64,000 nucleotides of DNA from Tolypeutes matacus (GCA_026826555.1 JAKSZT010037307.1:1441879-1505878); one strand, 5' to 3'. Numbered from the stretch's first letter, positions 11,472-22,450 are shown. Made by a program: numbers and translations. The notes: a model not told the origin generated them from the letters alone.

Positions 11472-12145
11472 TCAACAAATAAGCCACAATACTGTAGGTA
11501 ATTAGAACTGGGTTTCTCACTGTTGGATAAAGAAGTTACAAAAAAGGAAAGAGGAAGACTAGAATGAACCCTGCGTGCTGGATTAGAGTCAGACATTGTC
11601 AGCATGGGCTCCTGGTTTTGAATGCAGACAGACTATGTGCATGTGTGTACACACGGCTTAGCAACATACATACATCTCCTAACTCTGATCATGAGGGGAC
11701 CTAGAAGCAGGGATGCCCCAACAGTGATGAGCACACTCAGCACCCCTATTTTGATTTCTAAATACCATTCTCCTAAAAGCAGAACCAGAACTCCCTCAGG
11801 AAGTAGCTGATTCCAGGACTAGGACAGGGAAAATACAGGATGAGCTTGGGCATCTTGCAGTAAAAGCAAGCAAGGAAGTGCTCAGAAAGGATGGAGAGTG
11901 GGGAGCAGATAGAGCTCAAGCGGTTGAGTGACTGCTTCTCATTTACAAGGTCCCGGGTTCAATTCCCAGTAACTCCTAAAAACAAAACAAACAAAGAAAC
12001 AACTGAAAAAAACAACTCTTACTGGGGAACGGATGTAGCTCGGTGGTTGAGCACCTGCTTCCCATGTAGGAGGTCCTGGGTTCAATCCCCAGTACCTCCA
12101 AAAAAAAAAAAAAAAAAAAAAAGGGTGAGGCATGTCAGAAGCCAA
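11472..12145 (-). repeat. Right arm of a large inverted duplication
   Basis: This is the reverse complement of 10152-10826 at about 99% identity. It carries the same SINE in the opposite orientation with the same 23-base A tail. The outer boundary lies after GAAGCCAA at 12145 and the inner one before TCAACAAAT at 11472. Sequence beyond both ends is not L1, in contrast to the left arm, so this is the likely derived copy. No target-site duplication is evident at the ends, which argues against simple retrotransposition. Confidence 0.9.
11900..12122 (+). mobile_element. Dimeric DAS SINE (right, duplicated copy)
   Basis: Same element as 10175-10397, in the opposite orientation, with both tRNA-like heads, the A-rich linker and a 23-base A tail (12100-12122). 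It came with the arm duplication and is not an independent insertion, because flanking L1 sequence is shared on both sides. Confidence 0.88.
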
Positions 12146-13029
12146 TAGGTGAGAATGGTGAAGTCCCAATGTCTGTCCTACTGTGTTGGGGAAGATGCAT
12201 CTCTGGGACAGACCCACTTAACCATGCCAGGAGCTGCCCAGTCCCCCTGAAGGTGCGAGCCTCACCCCTTCCCCACCCCACCAGCCCTTACCCCTTCTTG
12301 CCCTGGGCGGCTTTTGTTTCTTGGTAGTCAACCACGGAGGCTCAGCTTGGGTGCCAATGAAGAGCTCCCTGCCTCCTTTCTCCCAGAGGGGGCTGCGCCC
12401 CTTCACAAGCACACAGCCCAGGATAGTGACGAGACCGGCAGCTGAGTCCTCCCCCTCCCCTTTCAGCCACGGGCAGATGACGCCACCTCTCTGTGCCTCA
12501 GTTTCCTCATCTGTAGAGCAGGGCTAATACCTCCTGTCCTGCCTCCCTCCCAAGGTGTCACAGGCTTAAAGGACACATACCACACATGTAACTCAGGCCG
12601 GGGCTGCAGAGGCGAGGAGTCCTGGGTGATTCTGGGTGAGAGCCCCTAGCCCTCCTTGGGGATTGCAGGACCCTGCCCCGATGATGCTTGGCACTGGGAC
12701 AGGCCCGGATGGATGGGGGCAGAGCACAGTGAGGAGCAGGGGGAGCATGTGCGCCCGAGTGTCTGTTTTGCTGATTGCTCCTTTTGCTTTCAAGGAGATT
12801 AAACTATTTTTAGTCTGCGCCACTGCTGGTGAGACGCCGGAGGAAGCCTTTCCATCGCCGAGATTTTCTGGAAGCTGCCAAGTGTGGTCTTCAACTCGAT
12901 TCTGGGAGCCTCCCAGAGTGGGTGGGTGGGGACTGCCATCTGGGGGCTCTGGGGGCGAGCGGGTGGGTGGCTGCTCCCCGAGGGCCCGGCTGGCCCGGCC
13001 TCCCCCAGCCGCACAGCCCTGGCCTGCGG
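12146..13029. other. Single-copy intron
   Basis: GC-rich intron following the inverted duplication, with a MIR relic at 12478-12560. No exon-like segment with splice sites and recognisable peptide was found. Confidence 0.5.
12478..12560 (+). repeat. MIR fragment
   Basis: CTCTCTGTGCCTCAGTTTCC followed by TCATCTGTAGAGCAGGGCTA is a clear sense-orientation MIR core and 3' part. Confidence 0.8.
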
Positions 13030-13380
13030 AGAGCAATAATCTGATGCGCCCAATGTTTGTAACGTTGTGTTTAAAAAAAGTAATTTATTTTATAATTATT
13101 CCTTGTCTTGCATAACCGTGCATCGCCAAAGTATCGCTATTTAAAATATTTATCTCTCCACGCTGCAGGAACAGCTCTGGAGCGTGGAGGGGGAAGAAAT
13201 AAAAGCCCACGCGCTGGTCACAGGCATATTACTTTGACTCGTCCTGGCAGCTTTGACGTTTCCCTGTAAATACATTTATTTTTCATTAGGACGTTTCTGA
13301 GCCCGTGGCCCCTCGATAGCCGGCGTGATTACACTGTTCATCTGTAAGAGATGTAACGGAGAGGTGCTCTCGGAATGAGC
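13030..13380. promoter_or_regulatory. AT-rich candidate conserved non-coding element
   Basis: A repeat-free block with abrupt AT-richness inside GC-rich intron. It holds TAATTTATTTTATAATTATT, CTATTTAAAATATTTATC, AAATACATTTATTTTTCATT and GATGTAACGGAG strings. It also retains CpG-containing words such as GCATCGCCAAAGTATCGC, which would tend to decay without constraint. The look is that of a conserved intronic enhancer, but conservation cannot be tested from one sequence. Confidence 0.35.
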
Positions 13381-14517
13381 TCTACCAACGCGCCCTGCGC
13401 TTGTGGGCCCTTTGGGGGCCGGGGGTGTGCCGTGGACATTTGGTTTGATGGGGAAATTGAGGCCCGGAGAGGTTCTGCTTTGGGCTGGAACAAGCCTCAC
13501 TGGCAAAGAGGGTGGTGGGCCTGGACTGCTTGTCCCTGGGGCTGAAGCCTTTCTCTACAGCTAGGAAAGGAGGGTCAAGGAAATCTGGGGTGGCTTCGTG
13601 GGGGAGCCTCGAGCAGAGGGCCCTTGGGCACTGCAGACCAGGGGTTCCCAGCACACAGGATAGAGACCGGACTCCTCCCCTCTGCTGTCCCCCGCCCCCA
13701 GCTGTGGGTTCAAGCTGTGCTGCAGAAGCCAGAGGCATCCAAGGGGCCCGGAAAGCGCCCCTCCTCCAGCTGCCGGGTGGCTGGGCAGGGGCTGGGCAGG
13801 GACCAGACCTCGCTCCTCCCTCACTAAGAGGATCTTTTCCAATGGGAAGAAATTTTTTTTTTTTTTTTTTAGCTCACTGAGTCTGAGAGAGTTTTATGCT
13901 GAATTTTAAAATACCTTATTTTTTTTCCAGTTTCTAAACTGCTAATCTCTCGGGCCGAGGGACTCTGGGACAAAAGTGAGGCCTCGAAGTGGAAATCTGT
14001 AAAATTAGCTTCGGCAGTATTAGTGTTTGCAGTTGGAGATTGAAAAATTGCTTTCCCAGGGCCTGACTGGAGGCTCTGCTCTCCTCGGGGAAGAGGCAAG
14101 GGCTCGGCACAGAGGTGCTGGGGAGGGCAGGCTGGGGACAGCTGAGGGACAAATGCTGGGAAGCTGTTGTGGGGTTCAGAAAAATTCCTAAGGAGGCCCC
14201 CCTCTGGGGGGTGCTGTGAGCTGAGCCTGTTCAGCACAAGCTCGTGGTGGGCTGGGGAGGGGCATGGAGTGTGTCCTCTGCCTGAGTCTCCCCCACCTGC
14301 TCCCAGCTTCTCCAGAGCTCTTGGTACACAGCAGGTGCCAAGTGAATGCTTAGGGAACCCAACTGGGTCCCTTCCCCTTATCTTCTGGGCTGGTCCCTCC
14401 CTGCCCCAGCACTCGGCCATAAGAGGGAGGTAGGGAGGGAGGCTTCCGGAGGGCCAGCTCTGCTCCCTGTGGCTGAGCTTGCAGGCCCATCAGGCCTCTT
14501 GTGTGCTTGATTGCCTC

Positions 14518-14590
14518 TGATTGGCTGCAGCTGAATTCAGCAAAAGCTATTATTTGCCCTTGATGAGCCAATCAGATGGCCTCATTGGCC
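14518..14590. promoter_or_regulatory. Cluster of three CCAAT-type motifs
   Basis: ATTGG at 14520-14524, CCAAT at 14568-14572 and ATTGG at 14584-14588 lie within 70 bp. The first two sit in the extended contexts GATTGGCTG and GAGCCAATCAG favoured by NF-Y; the last reads CATTGGCC. The spacing is promoter- or enhancer-like. Binding is inferred. Confidence 0.3.
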
Positions 14591-14689
14591 ATTCAGAGCA
14601 GGCACAGGAACAAGGGGGAACAGGGGTGCGGTGAGGCAGGGGCAGAGTGAGGCGGAGGCAGGAGCGGAAGCTGGTCTGTGTCCACATGA

Positions 14690-14895
14690 CCTTCAACAGT
14701 TCCCTTCCCTGACTCATCACCCCAAACCCGGGCTCCTCACCACCCCCATTAGGCCAAACTCACTGTTCCCTCTTCCTGCAGCCCCTTCAAGACCTCCTCC
14801 ACAGAGTCCATTTTCATCTCTCCAGCCCAAGGTGATCACTCTCCTCCCAGCTCCCAGAGCCTACTGTCTGCCCTGGTCTCTTGCTCTGCTAGAAA
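14690..14895 (+). repeat. L2-like LINE fragment
   Basis: Pyrimidine-rich text of the form CAAGACCTCCTCCACAGAG through CAGCCCAAGGTGATCACTCT resembles the 3' part of the ancient L2 LINE. It is heavily decayed, and the assignment is by general pattern only. Confidence 0.35.
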
Positions 14896-14904
14896 TTACA
14901 GAGG

Positions 14905-15060
14905 TGGCAGGGTGGTTAAGGAGATTCAGACAAACTGGGGTTCAAATCATGATCAGCCCCTTCCAGGCTCTGAAACCTTGGACAAGTTAGTTCCCCTATA
15001 GAGCTTTGGTCTCTTCACCTCCAAAAGGGCCTAATAATCGCACCTCCTCGAAAGGGGATG
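14905..15060 (+). repeat. MIR element
   Basis: The sense-orientation MIR order is visible: GTGGCAGGGTGGTTAAGGAG, then GGGGTTCAAATCATGATCAG, then ACCTTGGACAAGTTAGTTCC, then a degenerate CTTCACCTCCAAAAGGGC. It is nearly full length. Confidence 0.75.
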
Positions 15061-15559
15061 GGACCTGAGTGCAGGGGTGGGGTGTGTGAAGAGCAGGTCT
15101 GGAGGACTGAAGATCCAGCTGCCCCCTCTGGCCCAGGCTTTGGCTCTGATGGAGGTAGAGAGGCTTGGACGGCCCGACGTGGCTCTGCCCCATCCAGGGG
15201 GCATGGGGTACATGGGGACCAGAGCAAGTGAGAAGCAGTGGTATGCAGCCGACTTTGCGAGGTGTGTCACTGCAGATAGAGAAGCTGTGAGGACACAGGA
15301 GTGGGATGGATAGGCTTGCTTGGGAGTGTAGGGAAGACACCCAGGAGGAGATGGGGCTGGGTGCCCAGGAGAAGACGAGGACAGAAGGTGAAGGGAACAG
15401 CATGCACAAAGGCCTGGCCGTGGGAGTGACTCTATGCAGTGCAGGCCAGAGGGACAGGCAGGTGTTGGAGTCTCAGTGATGTGGAGATGGCCTTTCTGGT
15501 CCCAAGGAGAGTCCTGAGCTTTTGCTTAGGTGGTCAGATTCCTGAGTGTTCTCAGGAGC

Positions 15560-16844
15560 AACACTTGTAAGGGGACATGTGAAGCAGGACTGGTTGGGGG
15601 GAGAACACAATGCAGTTGAAAGGAGGCCTCAGTCATCCCCTTGGGGAGCTCTGATGCTGGGGTGGCTTTCTCAAGATGTCCCAGATTGAGACCAAGGTCT
15701 GCCCCTTGTACCCTTGTGCCACCTGGTCACTGGATGTGGGTTACCATCAGGGAAGGGACAAACAGAGGATGAGGCTGCTGTGTTTGGTTGAGGGAGCTGC
15801 CCAAAGACTTTTTTTTTTTTTTTTTTTTAAAGATTTTATTTATTTATTCATTTATCCCCCCCTTGCTGCTTGTGCTCGCTGGGTCAGCTAACCACGCCGT
15901 GCAGGCGGGCTTGCCTTCACCAGGGGGCCCCGGGAACCGAACCCAGGGCCTCCCATATGGTAAACGGGAGCCCTACTGATTGAGCCACAGCCACTTCCCT
16001 GCCCAAAGACTTTTGACCATCAGCGTCTGACGACTGAGGGAAGGAGGTCTAGATCCTGAAGGCTGGACCTTCACTAGCCTCCTTGACAGACCACCTTTTG
16101 CATCACTTGGACTTACTTGCTTCATGTAGTAAATTTTCCTGCATTGGAACTGAGCTGCTCTAGAATTCTGGTTGGTGGTCCCTTTGCCTGGGAATCATGC
16201 AAGAGGATGGCTAGTGGGAAGAGCTACAGCCTCCAACATGGTCTTGAGGCTAGGATTGGTACTCATCCTTACCCTCCTTTATCACCCATTCTAGATTCCT
16301 CTCATCCTGACCTAGATCCTCATCCCTGAGGGGTCTGAGCCCCTGCTCACCAAGGCCTGAGGTCATAGCTTATATGCTTGTTCATCCTTCATTAAAACTA
16401 GACAGGAAGTACCAAGACATGCCCCATATGCTTCCCTGCCCCAACATCTGGCATGGCAACATCCTGATAATAACATCCTGCTACTCTCTTGGCACAAGGA
16501 GCCTAAAGTGACCAGGTAGCAGCTGAAGCTTAAAATCCAGTGGGGCTCTCACTGTGTCTCTCATTAAAGCAATCCCTCTCTGGGAACCAGGACCCATAGA
16601 GTCACAGAGCCTAAAGTTAAAGGGACAGGAAGCCCAAATTCTCCAAGTGGGAGATTGGAAGTGATGGGGAGTGGGACTTCTAGATCCCCAGACTTGTGTA
16701 TTCTGCTTTTTAGGGACTCAGCACCTGCAATAGTCATTGATTTAGGGTACATACTATGTCCTAGAGGATGGTGCCCCGTTCTTGCAGAGTATCATCTCCA
16801 ACCTAGTGCCTTTGCTATGCTTCAAAAGGTCATTCCACAAAAAG
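15560..16844 (-). mobile_element. ERV-L-class provirus remnant, 3' side (piece 1)
   Basis: Antisense endogenous retrovirus sequence, assigned because its right end (TTCAAAAGGTCATTCCAC) resumes after the L1 block with text typical of antisense ERV-L integrase (from 20176). The left limit is uncertain: sequence left of the SINE at 15807 may be 3' LTR or non-viral. No reading frame is intact. As a fossil it has no expected protein product. Confidence 0.4.
15807..15998 (-). mobile_element. Young DAS SINE with 16-bp target-site duplication
   Basis: On the minus strand: GGAAGTGGCTGTGGCTCAAT head, GGTTCGGTTCC B-box-like motif, then a 3' body with GCCTGCACGGCGTGG and GAGCACAAGCAGC, ending in AAATAAATAAAATC and a long A tail. 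A perfect 16-bp duplication, CTGCCCAAAGACTTTT, lies at 15797-15812 and 15999-16014. The intact duplication and long tail suggest a recent insertion. It shares its body type with the copies at 19256, 22854 and 44435. Confidence 0.92.
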
Positions 16845-18880
16845 AGAATTGAAAACATATGTTCACATAAAACCTCTATACACATACATCATACAGATGG
16901 TGGAATGAGACGCTTCAGGGCTCTGTCCCCCAACTGGCAAGACCCATCAGAAACATCTTTCTCAAAGCTCCAGAAAACAGTTAAAGGACTGCAGTGAGAG
17001 GGCCAGCACCAAATCAAGAAAAAGGCCACTTAAACGCTGTAGGATGTCCTGGCGCCCTGGCTGGCCCCTCCTCCACCCCTCCCTGGCTCCGGGCAGAGCT
17101 GGCCCACTCTCCCAGGGCAGATCTCTGGTTCCATTTCAGAGGAGCAGAGTAACCCTCAGACACCTATGGGGAACACGTTTGTCTAGCTCAGTCTGTCTGG
17201 TGGTGACCTGAGGAGAACTTGCCCTGTGCGAAGAAAGCGCTTCCAGAACTCCCCTACAGAATTCTATGGGAGGGCAGTCAAGTCGTGCTACATGGAGCAA
17301 GGGGTTGTGGAAGGGTGGATTTCTCGGGCCTGTGCATGCCCAAGGCAAGATGCAGGCACAGAAAGGATCGGGGAGGCTCCTGTGCTTTGGCCTGGAGCTC
17401 TTCTCCAAACTCATTGTATGGATAAGCCCTGAAGGAGAGCACTAGCACAGGTCAATCTGCAAAGACTGGGGAAAGTGTTTTCTTTTTTTTTCCTTATTTT
17501 TTTCCCCTTAGCTCCTGGCATTCAAGTAAAGTTTTGTCATAACACTAGCTGGAGTCAAGCTTTAGGAACAGACGCCTCAGGTTCTAAATTCCAGTGATAA
17601 CACCTTAAAATATCAAAATGTCCAGGTTCGGTAAAAGGTTACAAAACATACAAAGAAACAGGAATGAAAGGCCAGGCAAAGGAGAAGATTAAAGCATTAG
17701 AAACCATTAATGAGGAAGGCCAGACCTGAGCTAAAAGAAGACATGGACCAAGAACTAAAGGACATCAAGAAAACAATTAAAGAACACTAAGAGAATATCA
17801 ATAAAGAGATGGAAATTATGAAAAGAACCCAACAGAGCTGAAGACAACAGTAACAGAATTAAAAATTCCCTAGAGGGGTTTAACAGCAGATTGGAGCTGG
17901 CAGAAGAAAGAATCAGAGAACATGAAGATAAGACAGTTGAAATCATTTAGTCTGAGGAGAAGAAAGAAGAAAGCATGAAGAAGAATGAACAGAGCCTGAG
18001 GAACCTGTGGGACACCAACAAGTATACATGTTATGAGAGTCCCAGAAGGAGAAGAAAGCAAGAATATTCAATGATACTCAATAATGACTGAAAGCTTCCC
18101 AAATTTAACAAAAGACATGAATATATATACATCCAAGACTCTTAACAAACTCCAAACAGGATAAATCCACATAGACCCACATCACAGCATATTATATTCA
18201 AACCGTTAAGTGCCGAAAATAGAATTCTAAAAGCTGCACGAGAGAAGCAATAAGATTAAGTGCCAATTTCTCATAGGAAACCATGGAGGTAAGAAGGCAG
18301 TGGATGACATATTTAAAATGCTGAAAGCAAAAAATTGTCACCTAAGAATTCAAGATCCAGCAAAGCTGTCATTCAAAAAATGAGAGAGAAATTAAGGCAT
18401 CCCCAGATAAACAAAAGGTGAGAGAGTTCTTCACCACTGGACAAGTTCTGTGAGAGATGCTAAAGAGAGCTCTGAAGGTCGAAGGAAAGGACAACAGACA
18501 TTAGACTGAAGCCACATGAAGAAATAAAGGTCTCCAGTGAGGGTAGTGACACAAGTAAATATAAATGCCGGGACGATTGTATGTTTGGTTTGTAACTCCC
18601 CTTTTTCCTATAGGATCTAAAGGGCAAACATGTAAAATGTAATGATGAAGCAATGGTTTTGGACTCCTAATGTATAAATAAGAATTTGTGACAAGGACTA
18701 CATAAAGGTGGGGGGCAAAGGGGTCTAGGAATATAGCTTGGGTATACTGTTGAAGTTAAGTTGGTATCAAAGCAAACAAGATTGTTATAGATTTAGGATG
18801 TTAAATTTAAGCCCTATGGTAACTACAAAGAAAATATTGGAGAATATGCAAGTTCATAGAGACAGAAATTAGAATACAGG
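16845..18880 (+). mobile_element. L1 5' UTR, ORF1 and inter-ORF relic
   Basis: Sense-orientation L1 sequence. The ORF1-like part runs from about 17630 (AGATTAAAGCATTAGAAACC, later GAGAGAAATTAAGGCATCCC and AGATAAACAAAAGGTGAG). The inter-ORF text GTTAAGTTGGTATCAAAGCA and ATGGTAACTACAAAGAAAAT follows. The 16890-17600 segment joins directly upstream and is plausibly 5' UTR. No + frame of 60 codons with an ATG survives between 17433 and 20494, so it is dead. ORF2 is missing: the text jumps to 3' UTR-like sequence. It inserted into the ERV-L remnant. Confidence 0.7.
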
Positions 18881-19671
18881 GTGCCAGGGGCAGGGGCAGT
18901 GGAGAGTCAGTGCATAACGGATGCAGGCTCTCTGTTTGGGGAGATGGGACAGTTTTGACAAGGGAAGGTGATGAGGGTACGACAACATTGTGAATGTGAT
19001 CGATCCCACGGATGGGATGCTTGGGAGCGGTTGACATGGGACTTTATGTTGTCTGTATGTTCCCACAATTTTTTAAAAAGCCAGAGCTACTAAAGAGACA
19101 ATGACAATTACATGCAATACATAATTCTATATAGAACCTAACAAGGGAGGAGAAAAGACTCGAAACATTATTGGGGCATATGAAAAATTGTAAACATACG
19201 TGGAAGTATCATGTATACAGCCTACCACTCAAGTGTTCAGAAAATGGATTGATGAGGGAAGCGGCTGTGGCTCAATCAGTAGGGCTCCCGTTTACCATAT
19301 GGGAGGCCCCGGGTTCGGTTCCCGGGGCCTCCTGGTGAAGGCAAAAGCCCGCCCGCATGGCGTGGTTGGCTGACCCAGCAAGCACAAGCAGCAAGGGGGG
19401 GATAAATGAATAAATAAATAAAATCTAAAAAAAAAAAAAAAAAAAGAAAATGGATTGATGAATAGATACATGGATGGATGGGTGAATAAATGGATAGAAT
19501 GATATGGCAAATATGGCCAAAGCTTAAAATTGGTGGATCTGGGTATTTGCAGAGCTAGGGGAACGTTGGAATTTGTATGGGATTTGTATTATTTTTTAAC
19601 TGCCCTGTATGTTTTGGACACTTATAAGTAACTGTCCTATAAGTTTGAAAATACTCCAAAATAAAAAGTTA
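18881..19671 (+). mobile_element. Mosaic of L1 3'-end sequence
   Basis: Contains L1 3' UTR-like text (GACAGAAATTAGAATACAGG with GTGCCAGGGGCAGGGGCAG) and ends in AATACTCCAAAATAAAAAGT, a typical old L1 3' terminus followed by A-rich sequence. It is split by a young SINE at 19256-19444. Whether it belongs to the L1 at 16845 (with internal deletion) or is a separate insertion cannot be settled by eye. Confidence 0.5.
19256..19444 (+). mobile_element. Young DAS SINE with 17-bp target-site duplication
   Basis: Starts GGGAAGCGGCTGTGGCTCAA, carries GGTTCGGTTCC and the GGCGTGGTTGGCTGACCCAG body, and ends in AATAAATAAATAAAATC plus a poly-A tail. A perfect 17-bp duplication, AGAAAATGGATTGATGA, lies at 19239-19255 and 19445-19461. 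It inserted into L1 sequence. Confidence 0.93.
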
Positions 19672-20175
19672 AAAAAACTGTACATGAATGTTCACAGCAG
19701 CATTATTTTTAATAGTCAAAAAGTGAGACCAGCCCAAATGCCCACCAACTGCTGAATGAATAAATAAAATGTGGTACTTCAATATAATATAATATTATTC
19801 AGCAGTACAAAGGAATTAGGGCTAATACATATTACAACAGGGATGAACCTCGAAAACATTATGCTAAATGAAAGACATCAGTCACAAAAGGACACATACT
19901 GTATTCTACTATTTATATGAAATGTCCAGAATAGGCCAATCTCTAGGAACAGAAAGTAGATTAGTGACTGCCAGGCACTTGGGAGAGGGAGAAATGGGGA
20001 GTGCCTACTAAGGCGTATAGGGTTTATTTTGGCAGTGATTAAAATGTTCTAAAATTAGATTGTGGTGATGAGCTGCACAACTCTGTCACTAGACTAAAAA
20101 CCACTGAATTGTACACTTTAAAGGGTGAATTTTATGGTATGTGAATTATATCTCAATAAAGCTGTTATGGGGGGG
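19672..20175 (+). mobile_element. L1 3' end (L1M type)
   Basis: The text running GTACATGAATGTTCACAGCA, CCCAAATGCCCACCAACTG, ATTATGCTAAATGAAAGACA and AATTATATCTCAATAAAGCT is the 3' end of a mid-age mammalian L1, in sense orientation. It is closely similar to the L1 tail at 43943-44756. After it the ERV-L text resumes, showing that the L1 block interrupted the provirus. Confidence 0.82.
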
Positions 20176-21825
20176 GAGTCTTTCCAGTGCTCTATCAGTC
20201 TGGTGGCTTCAGGATGGTGAGATAAGTGATAGGACCAGTGCATCCCATGTTTAGGTGCATGCTGCACCGCTTCTTCTGTGGTAAAGTGGGTTCCTTGATC
20301 TAAAGGAACCCCTGGGATCCCGTATCAGCAGATCAAACACTTGGTAAGTCCTTGGATAGCCAGTGCTCTGCATATAGGCAAGGTAAAATGACCTATGATA
20401 ATAGCAAATGTGCCAGTCCCTGGCGAGATGAATCAGTGCCCCTTCCAGGGTGGGAGGAGTCCAGTGTAATTAACCTGACACCAAACACGGTGGTTTGTCT
20501 CCACGAGAAATAGTGCCCTATTGGGGTGTCAGGACTGGTCTTTGTTGCTGGGAGGTTGGACGTTCGGCAGCAGCAGTAGCTAGGTCACCCTCGGTCTTGG
20601 GCCCAGTCTCCATCCCTGCCATCATGGCCATTCCATTCATCATCCATTGTGCCATCCCTGGGGTGACGATGACAGGCTGACTGATGGCAACTGGCCGAGG
20701 CCTTATGTCTGTTTGGCTATTTGACACCTCCTTTCTGGCGGTGCTTCCTGGTAGGCATTAACATGTGATACTCAGATCTTCACGTCTCCAGCCCATTCTC
20801 GTAGGCCCGTCCACATGGCTCTTCAACAGACTTCCCTGCTCCTGATCTTCCAGGTTTTCTTCTTCCTCACAATCAGCCAACCATTTGTCACTTCCCATGA
20901 GTGTGTATATATTCTTCCCTTTCCACGCAAAGTAGATGATCAGGTGCCCTGCCCAAAGCTCTGCCTATCGGGAGAGGTTCTCCTTAACATCTTTTAGGGC
21001 CGGCCCTGCAGGGTCTGTCATGTAGCTCATGTCCGTTTTCAGCTCCCACCAGCATACCAAGCTGGCCCCTCTGAGAACAAGCTTGGTCTTTTTCTTTCTC
21101 CATCGGCAGGTAATGATGCCCACCCCCCACCCCCACCCTGCTTCCAGCCATTGAGAGAGGCATTGGTAGAGCCGTAGTGAATGAATGAGGTCTGGCCTGC
21201 CTGCTCATGAAGCTTACTCGTGCCCTGTGACCATGCTCATATTTAATGAAGAATGTCTCACTCCCTGCTTACAATAGATTGCTCTTGGACCCACCAGACC
21301 TTAGGACTTAACCCAGACCATTTAATGTGGCATGGTCATTTAATGGGCCAAGTTCAGATGTTCCATCTCTACCAGGGCTCAGTACCATTCCAAAAGGCGA
21401 TTTTTGAATGGCACATAGTTTTCTGTTTCAAATGGTCTGGACCTTAGGGCTACACTATGATTCCCATGTTGAAGCTTGCCATAAACTCAACACAGCGTCT
21501 TTTCCCAAGACAGATGTGCTGATACCAGCATGCCTACTGCGTTACGTGGCCCAAGCTGCAAGGCTGCTTCCACCTCAGCCTGAACCTGCTGCAGAGCCCT
21601 CTCCCGCTCTGGACCTCACTCAGAGCTGGGATCTTTCCATGTCACCTGGTATGTGAGGTGGAGCAGGAGTCCCAGGCATAAAATATGCAGTCTCCAGCAC
21701 CCAAAGGGGCCTACCAGTCATTTTGCTTCTTTCTGGATGAGATGCAAGTTGCGTTAACTTGTTCCTTACCTTGGAAAGGATGCCCCGATATGTTGCAAAC
21801 TACTGTCTAGGTTCCTTTGGATATT
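20176..21825 (-). mobile_element. ERV-L-class provirus remnant, integrase to RNase H/RT (piece 2)
   Basis: The + strand is the antisense of ERV-L pol. Recognisable antisense landmarks are GTGGCTTCAGGATGGTGAG (integrase side), GGTTTGTCTCCACGAGAAAT and GTCAGGACTGGTCTTTGTTG (integrase). Further on come GGTGCCCTGCCCAAAGCTCT (RNase H region) and CTGCTGCAGAGCCCTCTCCC to CCCAAAGGGGCCTACCAGTC (RT/RNase H connection). Frames are broken throughout by stops and small indels. Viral order on the minus strand is RT then RNase H then integrase. Orientation opposite to the host gene is usual for tolerated intronic proviruses. Confidence 0.75.
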
Positions 21826-22450
21826 TTTTTAATACTTAAAAAAAATTTTTTTAAAGATACTTAGATTTAAAAGTTACATAAAAAATGTGGGGGGTTCTCA
21901 TATGCCCCACTCCCTCCCCCTCCCACACTTTCCCACATTAACAACATCCTTCGTTAGTGTGGTACATTTGTTACAATTGATGAACACATATTGCAGCATT
22001 GCCGCTAAGTATGGATTATAGTTTACATTGTAGTTTAAACTCTCTCCCACACAATTTTGTAAGCTATGACAAGATATACAATGGCCTGTATCTGTCATTG
22101 CAACGTCATTCAGGATAATTCCAATGTCCCAAAAATGCCTCCATATTACACCTATTTTTCCTTCTCCCCTCAGAACCTCCAGGGGCCACTGCCTCCACAC
22201 CAATGATAAAAGCTCTTCCATTGCTAGAATCACAAGTCTATAGTAGAATACCAGTAAGTCTACTCTAGTCCATAGTTCATTCCCCAATCCTGAGGATTCT
22301 GGGATGGTGATGCCCACTCCACCTCTAATTGAGAGGGGGCTTAGGTCCCATGGGGCAGATGGATGGGACTCTCTTGCTTGCAGTTGTAGACTGTTCCTTG
22401 GGATGGTCGTTGTCTATCATCATTTCCTTGTTAATTGTCCTGGGTGAGTC
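21826..22450 (-). mobile_element. Xenarthran L1 3' end, antisense, nested in the ERV
   Basis: After a T/A-rich start, the text TTCTCATATGCCCCACTCCC, ACATCCTTCGTTAGTGTGGT and AATTGATGAACACATATTGC, then CATAGTTCATTCCCCAATCC, matches the antisense 3' region of L1 elements as seen in xenarthran genomes. It splits the ERV-L RT region. Its landmarks are less decayed than those of the L1 at 8795. A shorter related copy is at 40622-40790. Confidence 0.7.

Larger units (their letters stand above)
13381..15559. other. Intron with MIR and L2 relics
   Basis: Mostly single-copy GC-rich sequence. A weak MIR match lies at about 13445-13520, an L2-like stretch at 14690-14895 and a MIR at 14905-15060. A poly-T run sits at about 13852-13870. 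No coding exon was recognised. The 15220-15480 part resembles an old repeat that I could not name. Confidence 0.45.

Noticed and set aside
10101..12217. Identical short peptides on opposite strands
   Set aside because: They are not a gene pair. They are translations of the SINE inside the two arms of the inverted duplication.
16845..18880. Active L1
   Set aside because: ORF1-like sequence has multiple stops and ORF2 is absent.
19256..19330. tRNA gene
   Set aside because: The head resembles tRNA-Ala with A- and B-box-like motifs, but it is the 5' part of a SINE with a poly-A tail and target-site duplication. The same applies to the other SINE heads.
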